From NCBI GenBank assembly GCA_035606355.1, contig DATNFO010000015.1:124001-188000 (forward strand): DNA of 64,000 nt. The letters run 5' to 3'. Numbering within the stretch: the first letter of the stretch is position 1; each line of letters starts with the position of its first letter. The translations under genes were made by a program, and so were the position numbers. A model generated the notes under the pieces. That model saw only the letters and a list, made by a program, of their open reading frames with translations, was not told the origin of the DNA and did no database searches. The DNA comes from Sulfopaludibacter sp035606355 (GTDB lineage: Bacteria; Acidobacteriota; Terriglobia; Bryobacterales; Bryobacteraceae). Shown here one piece after another: positions 9,107-18,900 of the stretch.

Positions 9107-9120
9107 GAACTGCCCCTACC

Positions 9121-9262
9121 TACGCATTCAAACAGGTCTCCCGACCGGTCGCAAAACTGAAGAGGCGAGCCTGCGAGCCGAGCCGCAATGTTTAATTTTG
9201 CGACCGGGCCGGAGCCCGGTCGTTACACCGTCACCACCCACTTCCCGTCCAGCCCGACAGGA
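9121..9262. repeat. GACCGG dispersed repeat, inverse copy of the one at 21945-22080
   Basis: Read on the minus strand it runs: a degenerate gene tail coding LDGKWVVTV-stop, the hairpin GACCGGGCTCCGGCCCGGTC, CGCAAAATTAAA, GCGGCTCGGCTCGC, TTCAGTTTTGCGACCGG. The same order occurs at 21945-22075, where the tail belongs to a real gene. A GACAGGAAGGATTCCTGTC hairpin follows at about 9255-9275. Confidence 0.65.
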
Positions 9263-9291
9263 AGGATTCCTGTCGGCACGTCGACCGGTCG

Positions 9292-12200
9292 CTACCAGAC
9301 CAAGCGGCCTCCCAACTGAATGGTACGGGGCCGGTTGGACTGCGAGTTGATCACTCCAAACGAGCTTGGACCTGAACTCCACTGCACGTTCGGAGCTCCG
9401 AATGTCGGATGGTTCACCGCATTGAAGAACTCAAAGCGGAGCTGCAAGTACGCGCGCTCGGCGAGATCGAATCTCTTCAACAGCGAGGGGTCCCATTCGT
9501 TGATGCCGTCCGCCCGCACATTCGGAAACGTCGTCGAAAATGTCCGGATGTGATAGGCGAAGGCGTTGGTCGAGTTGGTGTTGAACAGCGAGGTATCGAA
9601 CGCGGAGATCGGCGTTCCATTGGCCGTCGTGTTGGCCTGCCGCGCGTTCATCGAATCCGGCAGCGCGCCCGGACCGCCGTAGTACACGTAATCGGACGGC
9701 GTCGTCGTCGATCCGTTCACCCATGCCAGCGGCGCTCCCACCTGCCACGAGTAGACGCTGTTCAGGTGCCATCCGCCGAGAAACGCATTCGCCAGCCGCG
9801 AGTTGATGTTGAGCGCGCGGCCTTTGCCGATCGGCAGATCCCAACTGATATTGGTGACGATGCGCTGCGGCCGGTCGAACGGCGAAATGCGCTTTTCCGG
9901 CACCGGATCGGACTCGTTCAGCCACGAATCCTGCTCCGTCAGGCGCGACCAGATGTAGTTGCCGATGATCGAAATACCCTTCGAAAGGCGCCGCTGCACG
10001 CGTACATTCAGGCTGCCGAAATAAGAGCTGCCCGCATCCAGATCCTGCTCGAGAACGCCCGTGGAACCGCTAAACACGCCGCTGCCGTAACCCACCGGAT
10101 ATTGAGGATATTTCGACACGAGTTGCGCCACCGAGATCGTGCTGGCCGTGTTCATGCTCGACGTGCTGGGCAACAGGCCCTTAAACGGATTCGCCGTAGT
10201 CGCGCTCAAGATCGTATTCACCGCGCTGTCGCGTGTCGGCAGCGTGCTGAGATATTGCCGCGGAATGCCGTTGAGCTGAGTCACCGTGATCGGCAGATGC
10301 ACGGAATGGTTGCCGATGTAGACCACTTCCAGCATGGTATTCGGACTCAGCGAATGCTGAATGCCGAAATTCCAGCGCAGCGAGTAGGGGTTCTTCATGC
10401 GCGGATTCAGGAAGTTGATGGTTTGTCCGTTGAAGGTGGTCAGCCCTGCCGACGATCCGGCGGGTTGCACGACTCCGGCCGGGAACGGGTTGCTCAGCGT
10501 CGCCGCCGGCGTGAGATTGTTGTCGTTCGTCACCACCATGTTCGAAGTCTGGGTGAACCCTTCCTGCGCCAGAATCGGATTGGTGGAGTAGTTCCCGTTC
10601 ACGCTCAGGCTGGCGATGGTCACCGGAGTTACGAACATGCCGAAGCCGCTTCGAATGACAGTCTTGTTCTTCAGAAATTCCGGGCTCCAGGCGAGGCCTA
10701 CGCGCGGGCTCAGCAGATGCGAGGTGTTCTGGTAAACGCGATTATCGTCCGGAGTCGCGAAGGTGAGGCCGCCGTTGACATTGAAGGCGCTGACCGGCAG
10801 ATTCGGATTCGGGTTGGCCGCGTACGCCGCCTTGGCAGCGTCCGCGATGGGGTTCGGCTGGCCTGACGCAAAGCCATTCACCGTGCGCGCCCACTTTTCG
10901 TGATAGGGACCGTCGAAATCGTAGCGGACGCCCAGGTTCAACGTGAGATTCTTCGTCACGCGCCAATCGTCCTGCACGAAGCCCGACGAGTAATACGAAT
11001 AGAACGATGCGAACGAGCTCAGGTCGAAGACGCCGCCGGTGGGAAGACCCATGAGCATGCTGGCGAGGTCCTGCCCCTGAGCGACGGTCGACGATGCGCT
11101 GCTGGAGGCGCGCACCCAGGTGTTGGCAAAGCTGAACTGGCCGGAGGAATTGCCGAAATCGATGGGGTTGACGCGGTACTGCCGCAGGTCCACTCCGAAT
11201 TTCAGCGCATGGTTGCCCTTGAGCTTCACGATCTGCGCGAAGAGCTGCCACGATTGCGAAGGATAGTTGTTGGACTTCGTGGAATTTCCGCCGAGCTGCT
11301 GGAACGTGCTCAGCGACATGATGGGCAGTTGCGTGTACTGCGAAGCGCTCGCGAAGGCGGCGGGGAAGCCGAGCGTGGTGATGTCCATGCCATGACTCGT
11401 CACTCCATGGCCTTCGCCCAGGCGGGTGAAGTTCACGCGGACGTCCGCAACGGTGGTGGGAGAGAACGTAAAGACGTCATCCAGCGTGCTGCCCCAGCTT
11501 TCGCGAAACGTCGCGATGCCGGTGCCGATGTTCTGGAAGTAATTCTGCTTCTCCTGAGAATAGCCGAACCGCCGCACGTCGAAGAACATGCGGTTCCGTG
11601 AGCTCATGTTGTAGTCGAGCCGGCCCAATTCATTGTTGTAATTGTCGGTGGTGGGTACGTTGCTGATGTAATTGTTCTGGCCGATGGGCGAGACGCCGAT
11701 CGTGGTATTCGGCTCCGGGAAGAGCTTCATATACGCAAGCGCAATCGGATTCAGCCTGTTCTGCGGAATAATATTTCCGGCAAGCGGCGACCGCGTGATC
11801 GTCGTGCCGCTCTGCACGGCGGTAAACGGATCGTACAGCTGATACTGCGAACCCTGGCTGAGCAGGGCAGAGAAGTCCCCGCGCTTTTCGGCGTCGGTGG
11901 GCACGGTCAGATTCGTGGGATTCGGCTGGCTGTCCGGCAGCTCTTCGAGCGAGAACATCCAGAACAGCTTGTCGTGCCCGTTGAACTTCGGAAGGCGCAC
12001 GGGGCCGCTGGCCACGAACCCGTACTGGTTGAAGTGCGTCACCGCGGGCTGTACGCCGGCGCGGTTATTGAAGAAGCTGTTGGCGGTCAGGTTGGAGGGC
12101 TGGTTGTATTCCCAAAGCGTCGCATGAAACTGGTTGGTGCCGGTCTTCAGCACCTGATTCAGCGTTCCACCGCCTGTGTGCCCGAAGCTGGAATCGCTAT

Positions 12201-12867
12201 CGAACGCCTTCACGCGCACTTCCTGCACGGCATCGCGCGGCGGGCTGTAGGCCTGGCGACCGTCCCAGGTGGCGTTGGGCACGCCATCGAGCAGCAATTC
12301 ACTGGTTTGCGACGGCGTTCCGCCGATGCTCATGGCGGCCGGCCCGACCACGTCGAAGGGATGCACCAGAGACGGATTGCTGGTGGGAATCACGCCGAGC
12401 GCGAACTGCGACAGCATCGCCGGAGTGCCGCCGTTCAGCGGCAGATCTTCTACTTCTTTGGTGGTGATGGCCTGGCCTTGCGAGGCGTTCTCCGTGTTGA
12501 GCAGCGGCGCGTCCGCGGTAACTTCCACGGAGGTGGTGGTGTCCCCGATCTCCAGGCGAATATCAATATTGATGTGATCGCCCGCGCCCACCTGAATTCC
12601 CTTGCGCACCGTTTCCTTGAAGCCCTGAAGGGTTGCCGTCACGGTGTAATCGCCGGTTGAAAGGAACGGAATCGCGTACTGTCCGGTAGATTCGGAAACC
12701 GTCTGCACTTTGGTTCCGGTGCGGACTTCCAGAGCAATCACCTTCGCGCCCGCAACGGCGGCGCCCGTCGGGTCGGTAACCGCTCCGCTGATGGTTCCGC
12801 GGGACTCCTGCGCATAGCACGCCATGGCGGCGAGCAGCGCGAAACAGCTCACTCGGCTCAGCTTCAT
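9292..12867 (-). CDS. TonB-dependent receptor (Oar-like) with carboxypeptidase-regulatory N-domain
   Basis: A 1191-residue outer-membrane protein. It has a signal peptide (MKLSRVSCFALLAAMACYAQ) and an N-terminal carboxypeptidase-regulatory/CarboxypepD_reg domain (about 22-110: GTISGAVTDPTGAAVAGAKV, GQYAIPFLSTGDYTV). A plug-like segment follows (VEVTADAPLLNTEN, LPLNGGTPAM), then a long beta-barrel rich in alternating hydrophobic and aromatic strands, ending in an aromatic residue (IQLGGRLVW). This architecture is abundant in Acidobacteriota and is thought to import plant or microbial oligosaccharides and other large nutrients. ATG 12867 has GGGG about 6 bases upstream. It is divergent from the acyl-CoA dehydrogenase. 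The substrate is unknown. Confidence 0.9.
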   Translation of the reverse strand: MKLSRVSCFALLAAMACYAQESRGTISGAVTDPTGAAVAGAKVIALEVRTGTKVQTVSESTGQYAIPFLSTGDYTVTATLQGFKETVRKGIQVGAGDHINIDIRLEIGDTTTSVEVTADAPLLNTENASQGQAITTKEVEDLPLNGGTPAMLSQFALGVIPTSNPSLVHPFDVVGPAAMSIGGTPSQTSELLLDGVPNATWDGRQAYSPPRDAVQEVRVKAFDSDSSFGHTGGGTLNQVLKTGTNQFHATLWEYNQPSNLTANSFFNNRAGVQPAVTHFNQYGFVASGPVRLPKFNGHDKLFWMFSLEELPDSQPNPTNLTVPTDAEKRGDFSALLSQGSQYQLYDPFTAVQSGTTITRSPLAGNIIPQNRLNPIALAYMKLFPEPNTTIGVSPIGQNNYISNVPTTDNYNNELGRLDYNMSSRNRMFFDVRRFGYSQEKQNYFQNIGTGIATFRESWGSTLDDVFTFSPTTVADVRVNFTRLGEGHGVTSHGMDITTLGFPAAFASASQYTQLPIMSLSTFQQLGGNSTKSNNYPSQSWQLFAQIVKLKGNHALKFGVDLRQYRVNPIDFGNSSGQFSFANTWVRASSSASSTVAQGQDLASMLMGLPTGGVFDLSSFASFYSYYSSGFVQDDWRVTKNLTLNLGVRYDFDGPYHEKWARTVNGFASGQPNPIADAAKAAYAANPNPNLPVSAFNVNGGLTFATPDDNRVYQNTSHLLSPRVGLAWSPEFLKNKTVIRSGFGMFVTPVTIASLSVNGNYSTNPILAQEGFTQTSNMVVTNDNNLTPAATLSNPFPAGVVQPAGSSAGLTTFNGQTINFLNPRMKNPYSLRWNFGIQHSLSPNTMLEVVYIGNHSVHLPITVTQLNGIPRQYLSTLPTRDSAVNTILSATTANPFKGLLPSTSSMNTASTISVAQLVSKYPQYPVGYGSGVFSGSTGVLEQDLDAGSSYFGSLNVRVQRRLSKGISIIGNYIWSRLTEQDSWLNESDPVPEKRISPFDRPQRIVTNISWDLPIGKGRALNINSRLANAFLGGWHLNSVYSWQVGAPLAWVNGSTTTPSDYVYYGGPGALPDSMNARQANTTANGTPISAFDTSLFNTNSTNAFAYHIRTFSTTFPNVRADGINEWDPSLLKRFDLAERAYLQLRFEFFNAVNHPTFGAPNVQWSSGPSSFGVINSQSNRPRTIQLGGRLVW

Positions 12868-12982
12868 AAAGACCCCAATATCTCAAATTTTCTACAGGAT
12901 AAGAGCTATCACCTTCGGCGTCAAGCCTCTCTATCGTAAATACTTACGTACTCGGTACCGGTGTATGCTATGGATGCATTCC
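12868..12982. promoter_or_regulatory. Divergent intergenic region: TonB receptor / acyl-CoA dehydrogenase
   Basis: 115 bases between divergent starts; AT-richer than its surroundings (TCTCAAATTTTC, TCGTAAATACTTACGTA). The palindrome TACTTACGTA near 12943 could be an operator. No promoter pair can be fixed by eye. Confidence 0.35.
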
Positions 12983-14698
12983 ATGGCGACAACCAATTCA
13001 TCCGCACCGCTTGCGCCCAAAGGCGGCAGCTTTCTGATTGAGCAACGGCGGCCGCACGAGATTTTCACGCCCGAAGACTTCACCGAAGAACACCGGCAGA
13101 TCGCCAGGACCGCGACCGCCTTCGTGAATCGCGAAGTCATGCCTGCCGCGGCTGAAATCGAGGCCAAGAACTTTACCCTGACGCGCAAACTCCTGCGCGC
13201 GGCAGGCGATCTGGGGCTGATGGGCGCGGACGTGCCCGAAGCGTACGGCGGCACGGAAATGGACAAGGTGACGAGCGCGATCATCGCCGAATCCATCAGC
13301 AAACTCGGCAGTTTTTCGGTGGCGTTCAGCGCTCACACGGGCATCGGCACGCTGCCCATCGTGTGGTATGGAACCGCCGAACAGAAGCAGACATATCTGC
13401 CGAAGCTTGCCACCGGCGAATGGATCGCGGCGTACGCGCTTTCGGAATCCTCCTCCGGTTCGGACGCCCTCAACTGCCGTGCGCGCGCGGCGCTTTCCTC
13501 CGACGGCAGCGAGTGGGTTCTGAACGGCGAGAAGATGTGGATCAGCAACTCGGGGTTTGCGGACCTCTTCACGGTCTTCGCCAAGGTGGATGGCGAAAAG
13601 TTTTCGGCTTTCCTGATTCCGCGCGGAACGCCGGGGTTTGCCGTCGGCGCAGAAGAACACAAGCTCGGAATTCGCGGATCTTCCACGTGTCCGCTGATTC
13701 TCAGCGATTGCCGCATTCCCGCCGCGAACCTGCTCGGCGAAATCGGCAAAGGGCATCACATTGCGTTCAACATTCTGAACATCGGACGGTTTAAGCTCGC
13801 AGCGGCGGCGGTCGGCGGCGCGAAGAACAGCCTCAGCGACGCGATCGCATATTCGAAAGAGCGTAAGGCATTCGGCAAAGCCATCTGCGAGTTCGGCCTG
13901 ATTCAGGAGAAGCTGGCCGAGTGCGCCGCCGGAATCTATGCGGGGGAAGCGATGGTCTACCGCACCATCGGCATGATCGATTCCGCTCTGGCCGGAGTGG
14001 TTGGGAACGACTCGCGCGAGATTCAAAAGTGCATCGAGCGGTACGCCGTGGAGTGCTCCATCCTGAAGGTGTGGGGGTCGGAGCTGCTCGATACGGTGGT
14101 CGACCACACCGTGCAGATCTTCGGCGGCTACGGTTACGTGGAAGAGTATCCCGCCGAGCGCGCCTACCGCGATTCGCGCATCAACCGGATTTTCGAAGGG
14201 ACGAACGAGATTAACCGGCTGATCATCACGGGCTTTCTGATGAAGCGCGCGTTGGCCGGCGAACTTCCGCTCCTGGCAGCGATCAAGCAGGTAATGGACG
14301 AAGTGACGGGTCCGGCGCCGGCCGGCGGGGTGCTCGATGCGGCGAAACGGACGACGCTGTTTGCCGCCGGCGTGGCGTCGCAGCGCTATATGCAGGGTCT
14401 TGCCGAGCAGCAGGAGATTATGGGCGCGCTCGCGGACTGCATCATTGAGGTGTACGCGATGGAATCGTGCCTGTTGCGCGCGGAGAAGTCGGGGAATGCG
14501 AACGGGGCGGCGATGGCGCGGTATTATTCCGCGAAGTCGATGGGAGTGATTGAGCAGGCGGCGAGGAAGGTTGCGGCAGCGTCGGCCGAAGGCGACATGC
14601 GGCGGACGCAGATGGCAATTCTCCGGCGGCTGGCGAAGGTGGAGATTGAGGATACGGTCGGGTTGGGCAGGCAGATTGCGCGGTCGGTAGTGGGTTGA
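12983..14698 (+). CDS. Acyl-CoA dehydrogenase with C-terminal extension (FadE-like)
   Basis: A 571-residue flavoenzyme that introduces the first double bond in fatty acyl-CoA beta-oxidation. The N-terminal, middle and C-terminal dehydrogenase domains are all visible: YGGTEMDKV, AYALSESSSGSDA (FAD/substrate loop), WISNSGFADLF, RKAFGKAICEFGLIQEKLAE, QIFGGYGYVEEYPAER and RIFEGTNEINRLI, where the Glu of FEGT is the usual catalytic base. About 170 further residues follow, as in the ~590-residue FadE/AcdA type that pairs with acetyl-CoA acetyltransferase genes. Three in-frame ATGs lie close together (12965, 12974, 12983); the last was chosen. None has a strong ribosome site. Confidence 0.9.
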   Translation: MATTNSSAPLAPKGGSFLIEQRRPHEIFTPEDFTEEHRQIARTATAFVNREVMPAAAEIEAKNFTLTRKLLRAAGDLGLMGADVPEAYGGTEMDKVTSAIIAESISKLGSFSVAFSAHTGIGTLPIVWYGTAEQKQTYLPKLATGEWIAAYALSESSSGSDALNCRARAALSSDGSEWVLNGEKMWISNSGFADLFTVFAKVDGEKFSAFLIPRGTPGFAVGAEEHKLGIRGSSTCPLILSDCRIPAANLLGEIGKGHHIAFNILNIGRFKLAAAAVGGAKNSLSDAIAYSKERKAFGKAICEFGLIQEKLAECAAGIYAGEAMVYRTIGMIDSALAGVVGNDSREIQKCIERYAVECSILKVWGSELLDTVVDHTVQIFGGYGYVEEYPAERAYRDSRINRIFEGTNEINRLIITGFLMKRALAGELPLLAAIKQVMDEVTGPAPAGGVLDAAKRTTLFAAGVASQRYMQGLAEQQEIMGALADCIIEVYAMESCLLRAEKSGNANGAAMARYYSAKSMGVIEQAARKVAAASAEGDMRRTQMAILRRLAKVEIEDTVGLGRQIARSVVG

Positions 14699-14713
14699 GG
14701 GAAGCGGGGTTGT

Positions 14714-15285
14714 CGTGGCGGTGCATTCGTTTTTCGAGAGACCTTTTACCGCTCCCTCACGGGCTGTGAAAAAAACCGGCTGTCGTTCTTGTCGTGCTCC
14801 ATTCGCATTTCGATGCACCTTTTGCCGCTCCCTCACGGGGCTGTGAAAAAATCGGGCTGCCGTTCTCGTCGCGCTCCATTCGCTTTTCGATGCACCTTTT
14901 GCCGCTCCCTCACGGTCACGGCTCCGTTAGTAGAATCAACTACATACGGAGCCGTGACCGTGAGGGAGCGGTAAAAGGTGCCGTGAATGCGAGTGCGTTT
15001 GAATTTGGAGAAAAAGCGATTCGATATTTCTTCACAGCCCCTCACGGTCGCGGCTCCGTTAGCAGCATTAACCACATACGGAGCCGTGACCGTGAGGGAG
15101 CGGTAAAAGGTGCCGGGGGTCGGAGTGCGTTTGAATGCGGCAAAAAAGCAACTCGATTTTTTTCACAGACCCGTAAGGGAGAACGGTGCATCGAAAGGCC
15201 ACTGAATCGCGACGAGAACGGCAGCCGGATTTTTTCGCAATCCGCAACGGAGTGCTTCTTTCAGGTTTCAGGCGAACCGTTGTAA
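14714..15285. repeat. Composite palindromic repeat, copy 1 (two large hairpins)
   Basis: Three direct units of ~78 bases (core: TTCGATGCACC, TTTTGCCGCTCCCTCACGG, CTGTGAAAAAA, GGCTGCCGTTCTCGTCG) lead into a 36-base-arm hairpin: arms 14892-14927 and 14946-14981, one mismatch, 18-base loop. The units then continue in the opposite orientation, with a second hairpin (15041-15059 with 15078-15096). The same composite occurs at 33724 and 47815. No gene is credible here. Confidence 0.85.
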
Positions 15286-15307
15286 GATTGCCGGGAAGCT
15301 CTTCATT

Positions 15308-15946
15308 ATGGCGACCCAATACACAGTGAAAGCAGGGGACTGCATTTCGAGCATCGCCGACCAGTTTGGGTTTTTCCCCGATACCCTTTGGAATCATCCT
15401 TCCAACGCATCGCTCAAGAGCAAGCGCAAGAATCCCAACGCTCTCGCCGAGAACGACACGGTGCAGATTCCCGACGTGCGGGACAAAAAATTCCAGGGCG
15501 CGACGGGCAAGCGGCACATGTTCAAACGGCTCGGCGTTCCCGCGAAGTTTCGCTTACGCCTGCAGGAGGGCGGCGTCGCGCTGGCGAATCTCGACTACTC
15601 GATTTCGATCGACGGCGTGATGCAGTCGGGAAAGACGGACGACGACGGCGTTCTGGTCATCTCCATACCGCCGAGCGCGAAGAAGGGCCACCTGGTTGTG
15701 GAGACGACGCCCGAGCCGACGTCCTACGATCTCGATTTGGGAGCGCTTCCGCCGGGCGACAGCATCAGCGGCGTGAAGGCGCGCCTGAACAATCTGGGGT
15801 TCGATTGCGGGCCGGTGGACGATTCGGTGACCGACCAGTTCAAAGCTGCGGTCAGCGCGTTTCAGGCCTCGCAGGGCATCAAAGTCACCGGCGAGGCGGA
15901 CGACGCCACGAAACAAAAAGTTCTCGCGCTGCACGATCAGCCGTAA
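15308..15946 (+). CDS. LysM and peptidoglycan-binding-domain protein
   Basis: A 212-residue protein with no signal peptide. The N-terminus is a LysM domain (YTVKAGDCISSIADQFGF, about residues 5-60) and the C-terminus a PG_binding_1 domain (GVKARLNNLGFDCGPVDDSV and AAVSAFQASQGIKVTGEAD, about 150-208). The middle is beta-rich and of unknown type. Proteins with this pairing are often coded next to T6SS effectors and may help the payload reach or hold the cell wall. A GGGAAG ribosome site precedes ATG 15308. It is 6 bases upstream of the giant metzincin gene and very likely in one transcript with it. Confidence 0.8.
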   Translation: MATQYTVKAGDCISSIADQFGFFPDTLWNHPSNASLKSKRKNPNALAENDTVQIPDVRDKKFQGATGKRHMFKRLGVPAKFRLRLQEGGVALANLDYSISIDGVMQSGKTDDDGVLVISIPPSAKKGHLVVETTPEPTSYDLDLGALPPGDSISGVKARLNNLGFDCGPVDDSVTDQFKAAVSAFQASQGIKVTGEADDATKQKVLALHDQP

Positions 15947-15952
15947 ACCGAC

Positions 15953-18900
15953 ATGCCCAATTACCCGAAGACAATCAAGTCGGGCACATTTGCCGGAATT
16001 GTGGATCCGGTTGCCCCCCGGCCGTCGCGAGTCTTATCCGTGCAGCGGTTGACCGACAAGAGCTCGCTGGAAAATGCGACGGACCTGCCGGTGGTGAAGG
16101 TGACATCGCTCGCAATCGGCGTCGACGCAACCGGCAAGAAGACCACCGACCCCGGTCTCACCGTCGCCGACGCACCCGCGGATTATGACGGAAGCTCCGC
16201 GCGGCGCATCTGTTTCGTGCCGCTCCAGGAGGTGGTCAAGATTACCTGGAAGTTCGATAATTATGCGCTCGTCACCGGCGCGCGCGTCGAAATCTACCGC
16301 GACAATGCGGGCGCGGCGGAACTGATCTGGACCAAGCAGATCGGATGGAGCGGCGGGGCGTGTCCGGCGACTTGCGAGACGACGTTCGGAGGCGACCTGG
16401 ACGCCGTGCCGGCAGGCGGATCAGAAGGCGATGCCGGGGCCGGCGGCGTCAGCGGCGCGAATCGCGTTGTGGTGGTGCGCAGCGGCACGGCGGCTTTTCC
16501 CGATAACACCCTCACCGCCGAATTCGCGCCGTACCTGGTACGCGTGGTGGTGAGCGCGACGGCGTCGGCAGCGCAGTGGAATCCGGCGTCCCGGTGGGTG
16601 TTTCTTGACGTGCTGGCTAAGGTGAAGACCCTCTATTGGGGCGATCCGAAGATGGTGCCGGCGGATCGCGACGATCTGACGATTGACGATACCCGCAAGG
16701 CCGGCGCGCGCGTGGATGAATTGAAGATCCTGAAGGCGCAGCGTACCGCGACCGACGGCTCTACGCCGAAGAACTCGCTCGGGGCCGGCGATTACGAGAT
16801 CGCGCTTCCGATGCCGGTCTTTAAGATCGTGGTCAACAAGACGGAGGAGCCCGATCACACCGATTTCGAGCAGACGGCGAAGTATTGGGGCGATGGTCCG
16901 CGTTTCCCGATCACCGCGGAGATCGTGATGCTGAAGTCGGACGGCTCGCAGGTATCGGAGCCGAAGGCGCTGGGCAACATGAAGTTCATGTGGGACTGGG
17001 AAGATGTCGACGATCCCACGGCGAATCCGAAATGGCAGACTTGGCTGGACGGCGGGTCCGACGACCACTGCAAGAATTTCGCAAAAGGCGTAATCAAGAC
17101 GAACAAGGATCCGCTCGATCCGCTCGATTCCGACAACTGCCCCGTAGCCCTCGGAGGAAAGCGCGGCGCAGGGGCAAAGCCAGTGTTTCCGCCTGCCGCC
17201 GGTTACGATCCCGCCGGCGCGTTGAGGGACGGCGCGTTTCCGTTCGCGGTGGCGAGCGACGGACTGAGAACGCGGCGCTGGGCGGCACTGAGCTCGGTAT
17301 GGCGGAGCGGGCTGCTGAAAAGCTACACGGGAGCAGTTTTCCAGCCGTCGCGCATGGCGGGGGATAAGTACAAGATCACCGTGTTCCCGTTTTTCGATTC
17401 CGCCTACTTAGATAGCGCGACTAAATCAAAGGATCTCCGTACCGGCGCGGGCGCCGACGGCTGCTGTGCGTCCGGGTATTTCGAAATTTTCCGTCAGTTC
17501 GATGTAGTCTGCGTCAAGCGCGGCACCATTACGGACCTGAATTGGACGGCCATCAAGGCGGTTTACAAAACCGAGCTGGGAATCATTCTGAACGTTACCA
17601 ATTCCGCGCTGGACGAGCGCCTGTTCAAGTTGCTCTTGACCAACGCCATGGATGTGTACAGAAGGGAGCGGAATCACCTCAGCGCCTACAACTATACTCC
17701 GCTGATGCTGGACTTCGGCATCGACCTCAATCCGCCGGCGAACTCGCCCGCCATCGTCATTCCCGACCTGGCGCAATTCCAGACAAACCTGGACACGGCC
17801 TTTCAGAACAACAAGGTCTTCAAGATCAAACTCGACGCCGAAGTAGCGCGCGAATTCCATTCGTCGGAAGACGCCATTGATAACGACAACGGCCGCGGCA
17901 TTGTCGTAAAGAAGGAGGGTGAGTTTCTTTTCATTCTGGCGAAGACGGATCGCAATTTCGCCGCCAAAAAGCAATTGAGGGGACGCGCGACCAATACCGA
18001 AGGGGCCGTTCTGGACATCTTCGGAAGTTGCTGGGAATCGGAAGTGGTCACAGGCAATCACCCGACCGGACGGAAAGTGAAAGTGACCACGGCAGCCGGT
18101 GAGCACGTGATCAGCTATCTTCCGTTCGAAAAGACGATGAGCCAAAAGACCAAGAACGCATTGGCCGCGCTCGTCGGCAAATGCGCGATGGAGCGGCCGG
18201 CTACGGAGAAGTTGACGATTACGGTATCCGCGCGGCAGGCGGATGCCGACGATCTCGATCGCCGCAATCGCGTCGAGGCGTATATCAGGAGCCTTTTGCA
18301 TCCGGCCACCGGCATCGTGGTGGACCGTAAGGCGCTCGCCGCAAGCATCAAGAGTTCCGAGAAGCTCAAGCGCTTTTACCAACCCAATCAGAAAGACTTT
18401 GTCCTCGGATTGTTGGAACCCGCTCTGCGGGAGTACGTGGAGGACGAGCATGAAAATGTGCGCGGCGTTGTCTTCTTTCACTTGCCGGGGAGAGACGCGC
18501 AGTTCAAGGTAAAGGCGACGGGCGGTTTCTTCCCCGAATCCTCCAAGCGCGATCGCGGCATGGCATTTACGGGAACGTGGAATGGCGGCGGGTATCTTAC
18601 TCAGCGCGCGAACGGCACCACGATCAATTACAAGACCAACGATTCCATCGCGGCGCATGAGCTCGGTCATGCTTTGTTCACGCCGCACGCGCTCGAGAAG
18701 AAGGATTCCCGGCCCCCCGATCCGCTGAAGCCGCAGCAGCACGTAGTTGGTTCCACGTGCATCATGAATTACGATTCCGATTCGGATCACTTCTGCAGCT
18801 TTTGCATGTACCGGATGCGAGGGTGGGATTGGAATCCGCTGAATGTGGTGCGCTTCGCGGTAAAGAAGGTGCGCATCACGGACGCGGGCGACGCGCGAAG

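Larger units (their letters stand above)
7591..9110 (-). mobile_element. IS110-family insertion sequence (approximate limits)
   Basis: The core is a frameshifted IS110-type transposase (8030-9054, minus strand). IS110 elements usually lack terminal inverted repeats and give no target duplication, so the ends cannot be read directly. The left limit is set after the preceding gene's stop to take in the structured non-coding stretch. The right limit is set after a 13-base-arm hairpin 5' of the transposase. Both limits are guesses. Confidence 0.4.

Noticed and set aside
14714..15285. Possible CRISPR array because of regularly spaced repeats
   Set aside because: Units are direct then inverted around long hairpins, differ from each other, and there are no uniform unique spacers or cas genes.
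14794..15285. Open frame of 163 codons across the composite repeat
   Set aside because: The translation simply mirrors the repeat units; equivalent frames appear at each repeat copy.
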